From Tepidanaerobacteraceae bacterium (lineage in GTDB: Bacteria; Bacillota; Thermosediminibacteria; Thermosediminibacterales; Tepidanaerobacteraceae), in the NCBI GenBank assembly GCA_024655905.1, contig JANLFP010000011.1:1-64000 (forward strand): a stretch of 64,000 nt of DNA, written 5' to 3'. The position numbers were made by a program, and so were the translations under genes. The number at the start of each line of letters is the position of its first letter. Position 1 is the first letter of the stretch. The notes under the pieces were generated by a model. It did not search any database. It was given only the letters and a program-made list of their open reading frames with translations, and was not told the DNA's origin. This document shows positions 62,560-64,000 of this stretch, in pieces.

Positions 62560-62880
62560 GTATAATAGGGTTAAATATCCTTTGGCTTTAGCCGCACCTA
62601 CAAGTTAACGATGAGCATCTTCACCATATTCACCTTTAGGAAAAGGGATACTTAAACTAGAGGTGATAGAAAATATAAGGATACAGAAAATTATCACATG
62701 CAATATATGATCAGAAGTATTATTTTATTATGGATAACGAAATATAGAAAACCTTTCTTTGTCGGAAAGATCGTAATAAGAACAAGAGAACTTATAAGGC
62801 AAGTATGTAAGAGCAACGAAGTAGAAATACTCGCAGGTACCTGATTTCAGCAGGTGGTGGGTTCTATTAAAACAAATTAG
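62560..62880 (+). mobile_element. IS200/IS605-type element remnant
   Basis: Two adjacent frames together read as an internal TnpA fragment: Y-R-K-L-S-H-A-I-Y-D-Q-K-Y-Y-F-I (from about 62680), then, after a frameshift, W-I-T-K-Y-R-K-P-F-F-V-G and R-T-R-E-L-I-R-Q-V-C-K-S-N-E-V-E-I-L-A-G, ending at a stop near 62841. This matches the 'Y-H-x-V-x-x-T-K-Y-R...E-L-I-R-x-I-C...V-E-I' block of IS200 transposases. The HUH motif that normally follows directly is missing. GGCTTTAGCC (62584-62593) could be part of an end hairpin. The element is dead; its boundaries are approximate. Confidence 0.65.
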
Positions 62881-62943
62881 CAAAAATCAGCTCAAAGCTC
62901 ATATTTTAATAACTTATCTAATAAGTTAAGGAGGATAAATATA

Positions 62944-63414
62944 GTGAATACAACAACTTATCAATTAGAATTCTATAATCCTATAGAAGAAAACAATTGT
63001 TCGAAGGAAAAGATTTTGGAAGAAATGGCTAGATTTCTTCAGAAAAAAGGATATGTTAAAGATACATTCATAAATGCCATATTAGAACGGGAAAAAATAT
63101 TTCCCACTGGTCTTCAAACTAAAGATATTAATGTAGCTTTGCCACATGCTGATGCAGAACATGTGATAAAACCTGCTATAGTTATTTCAATTTTAAAAAA
63201 GCCGATAATTTTTAATGTTATGGGAGAAAATGATAAAGAAATTCCTGTAAAAATAATTTTTATGCTTGCATTAAATAAACCACATGATCAGCTTTTAATG
63301 TTGCAACAGCTGATGAATCTATTTCAGAAGGAGGGATCTTTAGAAAAAATTATTCAAGCTGAAGATTATAATACAAGTAAAACTTTGTTGGAGAAGGAGT
63401 TGATTAATTTCTAA
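62944..63414 (+). CDS. PTS EIIA component, fructose/galactitol type
   Basis: 156 residues, GTG start after AAGGAGGATAAATATA. The domain has D-x-N-V-A-L-P-H-A-D-A-E-H-V, where the His is the phosphorylation site, plus 'V-I-K-P-A-I-V-I-S-I-L-K-K-P-I-I-F' and 'F-M-L-A-L-N-K-P-H-D-Q', which are PTS_EIIA_2 motifs. It takes phosphate from HPr and passes it to EIIB, encoded 80 bases downstream. Codon use is AT-rich. It resembles the EIIA-like domain at the end of the adjacent regulator, so one may derive from the other. Confidence 0.92.
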   Translation: MNTTTYQLEFYNPIEENNCSKEKILEEMARFLQKKGYVKDTFINAILEREKIFPTGLQTKDINVALPHADAEHVIKPAIVISILKKPIIFNVMGENDKEIPVKIIFMLALNKPHDQLLMLQQLMNLFQKEGSLEKIIQAEDYNTSKTLLEKELINF

Positions 63415-63494
63415 ATTAGATTTTTAATTAATTTATTTTATTAAAATTATTTGGAAGTTTAGGATATTATACTAGCATGATGGAGGTAGCAAGG

Positions 63495-63782
63495 ATGGCA
63501 AAGAAAATTTTAATTGCATGTGGTACCGGTATTTGTACATCGACAATGGCTGCAAAAAAACTGGAAGAATCTCTTAGAAAAAAAGGTAAAGATAAAGAGG
63601 TTACTATTATTCAATGTAAAGTTGCAGAGCTTGTTTCAAAAGCTCTTGATGCAGATTTAATTGTATCAACGACTACTGTATCAGGCAAGATAGATAAACC
63701 TGTTGTTATGGGCACAGCCTTTTTAACAGGAATAGGAGTTGATAAAGTAACGGATGAAATTATTGCTAAATTGGGTATTTGA
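63495..63782 (+). CDS. PTS EIIB component, galactitol type
   Basis: 95 residues from ATG 63495, eight bases after GGAGG; the ATG at 63477 precedes the site. The N-terminal phosphorylation loop is I-L-I-A-C-G-T-G-I-C-T-S-T, with the active Cys in C-G-T-G. The remaining Rossmann-like fold (V-T-I-I-Q-C-K-V-A-E-L, D-A-D-L-I-V-S-T-T) matches GatB/SgcB-type EIIB. Confidence 0.92.
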   Translation: MAKKILIACGTGICTSTMAAKKLEESLRKKGKDKEVTIIQCKVAELVSKALDADLIVSTTTVSGKIDKPVVMGTAFLTGIGVDKVTDEIIAKLGI

Positions 63783-63833
63783 ATTTTATTTTTTATTTGC
63801 ATCGAAAATAAATATAATAAGGAGGTATATTTC

Positions 63834-64000
63834 ATGGCTATATTAAATTTTATTGTTAATTTGGGTCCAAGCATAATGATGCCTATAATTTTAACGATTC
63901 TGGGGGTTTTATTAGGAGCAAAACCCGGAAGAGCCATTAGATCAGGTTTGACAGTGGGTATAGGTTTTATTGGATTAAATTTAGTTATAGGCATGTTGTC
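63834..64000 (+). CDS. PTS EIIC component, galactitol type, 3' end outside window
   Basis: Only the first 55 residues are in the window. The ATG follows AAGGAGGTATATTTC. 'FIVNLGPSIMMPIILTILGVLLG', then 'KPGRAIRSGLTVGIGFIGLN' is the start of GatC-type permeases. It should form the membrane channel of the PTS with the two preceding proteins. The transported sugar or polyol cannot be stated. Confidence 0.9.
   Translation, partial: MAILNFIVNLGPSIMMPIILTILGVLLGAKPGRAIRSGLTVGIGFIGLNLVIGML

Overview
The window looks like chromosome of an anaerobic, endospore-forming, low-to-moderate GC Gram-positive bacterium of the Clostridia (Thermoanaerobacterales or a relative; the genus cannot be fixed from sequence alone). 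The reasons are two small acid-soluble spore proteins (SspI and an alpha/beta type), a PdaB-like sporulation deacetylase, an [FeFe] hydrogenase, an aldehyde:ferredoxin oxidoreductase, a valS T-box leader, a THF riboswitch, strong AGGAGG-type ribosome binding sites and several sigma-54 controlled genes. No rRNA, tRNA or CRISPR array was seen.

Layout. 1-3.8 kb: the end of a very large, GC-richer surface protein with InlB-type repeats. 4-8.9 kb: a secreted beta-propeller protein, a decayed group II intron, an ERCC4-type nuclease and an RNA methyltransferase. 9-16.8 kb: single housekeeping or accessory genes (diguanylate cyclase, RmlD-like reductase, CorA, D-threonine aldolase-like enzyme, SspI, CBS pyrophosphatase, MobB). 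17-22.5 kb: folT under a THF riboswitch, then a polyferredoxin / tungsten-type aldehyde oxidoreductase / MoaD-like operon followed by a group B-like [FeFe] hydrogenase. 22.5-27.1 kb: 2-hydroxyacid dehydrogenase and uppP, set among broken genes (GDSL hydrolase, secreted protein with an amber codon in its signal peptide, acyltransferase stub, NfeD-like tail). 27.1-34.3 kb: valS (T-box), folC, hutP, a ferritin-like protein and a ZIP transporter, with three copies of a small hairpin repeat. 34.4-43.2 kb: UPF0182, SASP, Na/Pi cotransporter, GDT1-like protein, PdaB and a two-component system. 43.2-47.8 kb: an alanine module, in which ald and an alanine/sodium symporter flank an ACT-PAS-AAA-Fis regulator, each with a -24/-12 promoter and TTCCA/TGGAA operators. 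47.9-51.9 kb: tatA-tatC, an ArsR regulator, uvrC and a decayed membrane-protein gene. 52-59.2 kb: a LacI-rbsD-fucI-rbsA-rbsC-rbsB sugar operon. 59.4-64 kb: a 1001-residue LevR-type sigma-54 activator and a galactitol-type PTS, again with two -24/-12 promoters and with an IS200 remnant between promoter and PTS genes.

How the parts fit. Reduced ferredoxin made by aldehyde oxidation could be reoxidised by the adjacent hydrogenase, while MoaD-like and MobB proteins point to pterin cofactor supply. FolT and FolC together suggest folate salvage and polyglutamylation. The strongest regulatory theme is sigma-54: four well-spaced -24/-12 elements serve two separate activators. The most unusual protein is the LevR-type activator. 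It begins with two tandem modules resembling the DNA-binding domain of sigma-54 itself and ends in an EIIA domain lying beyond an abrupt change in base composition.
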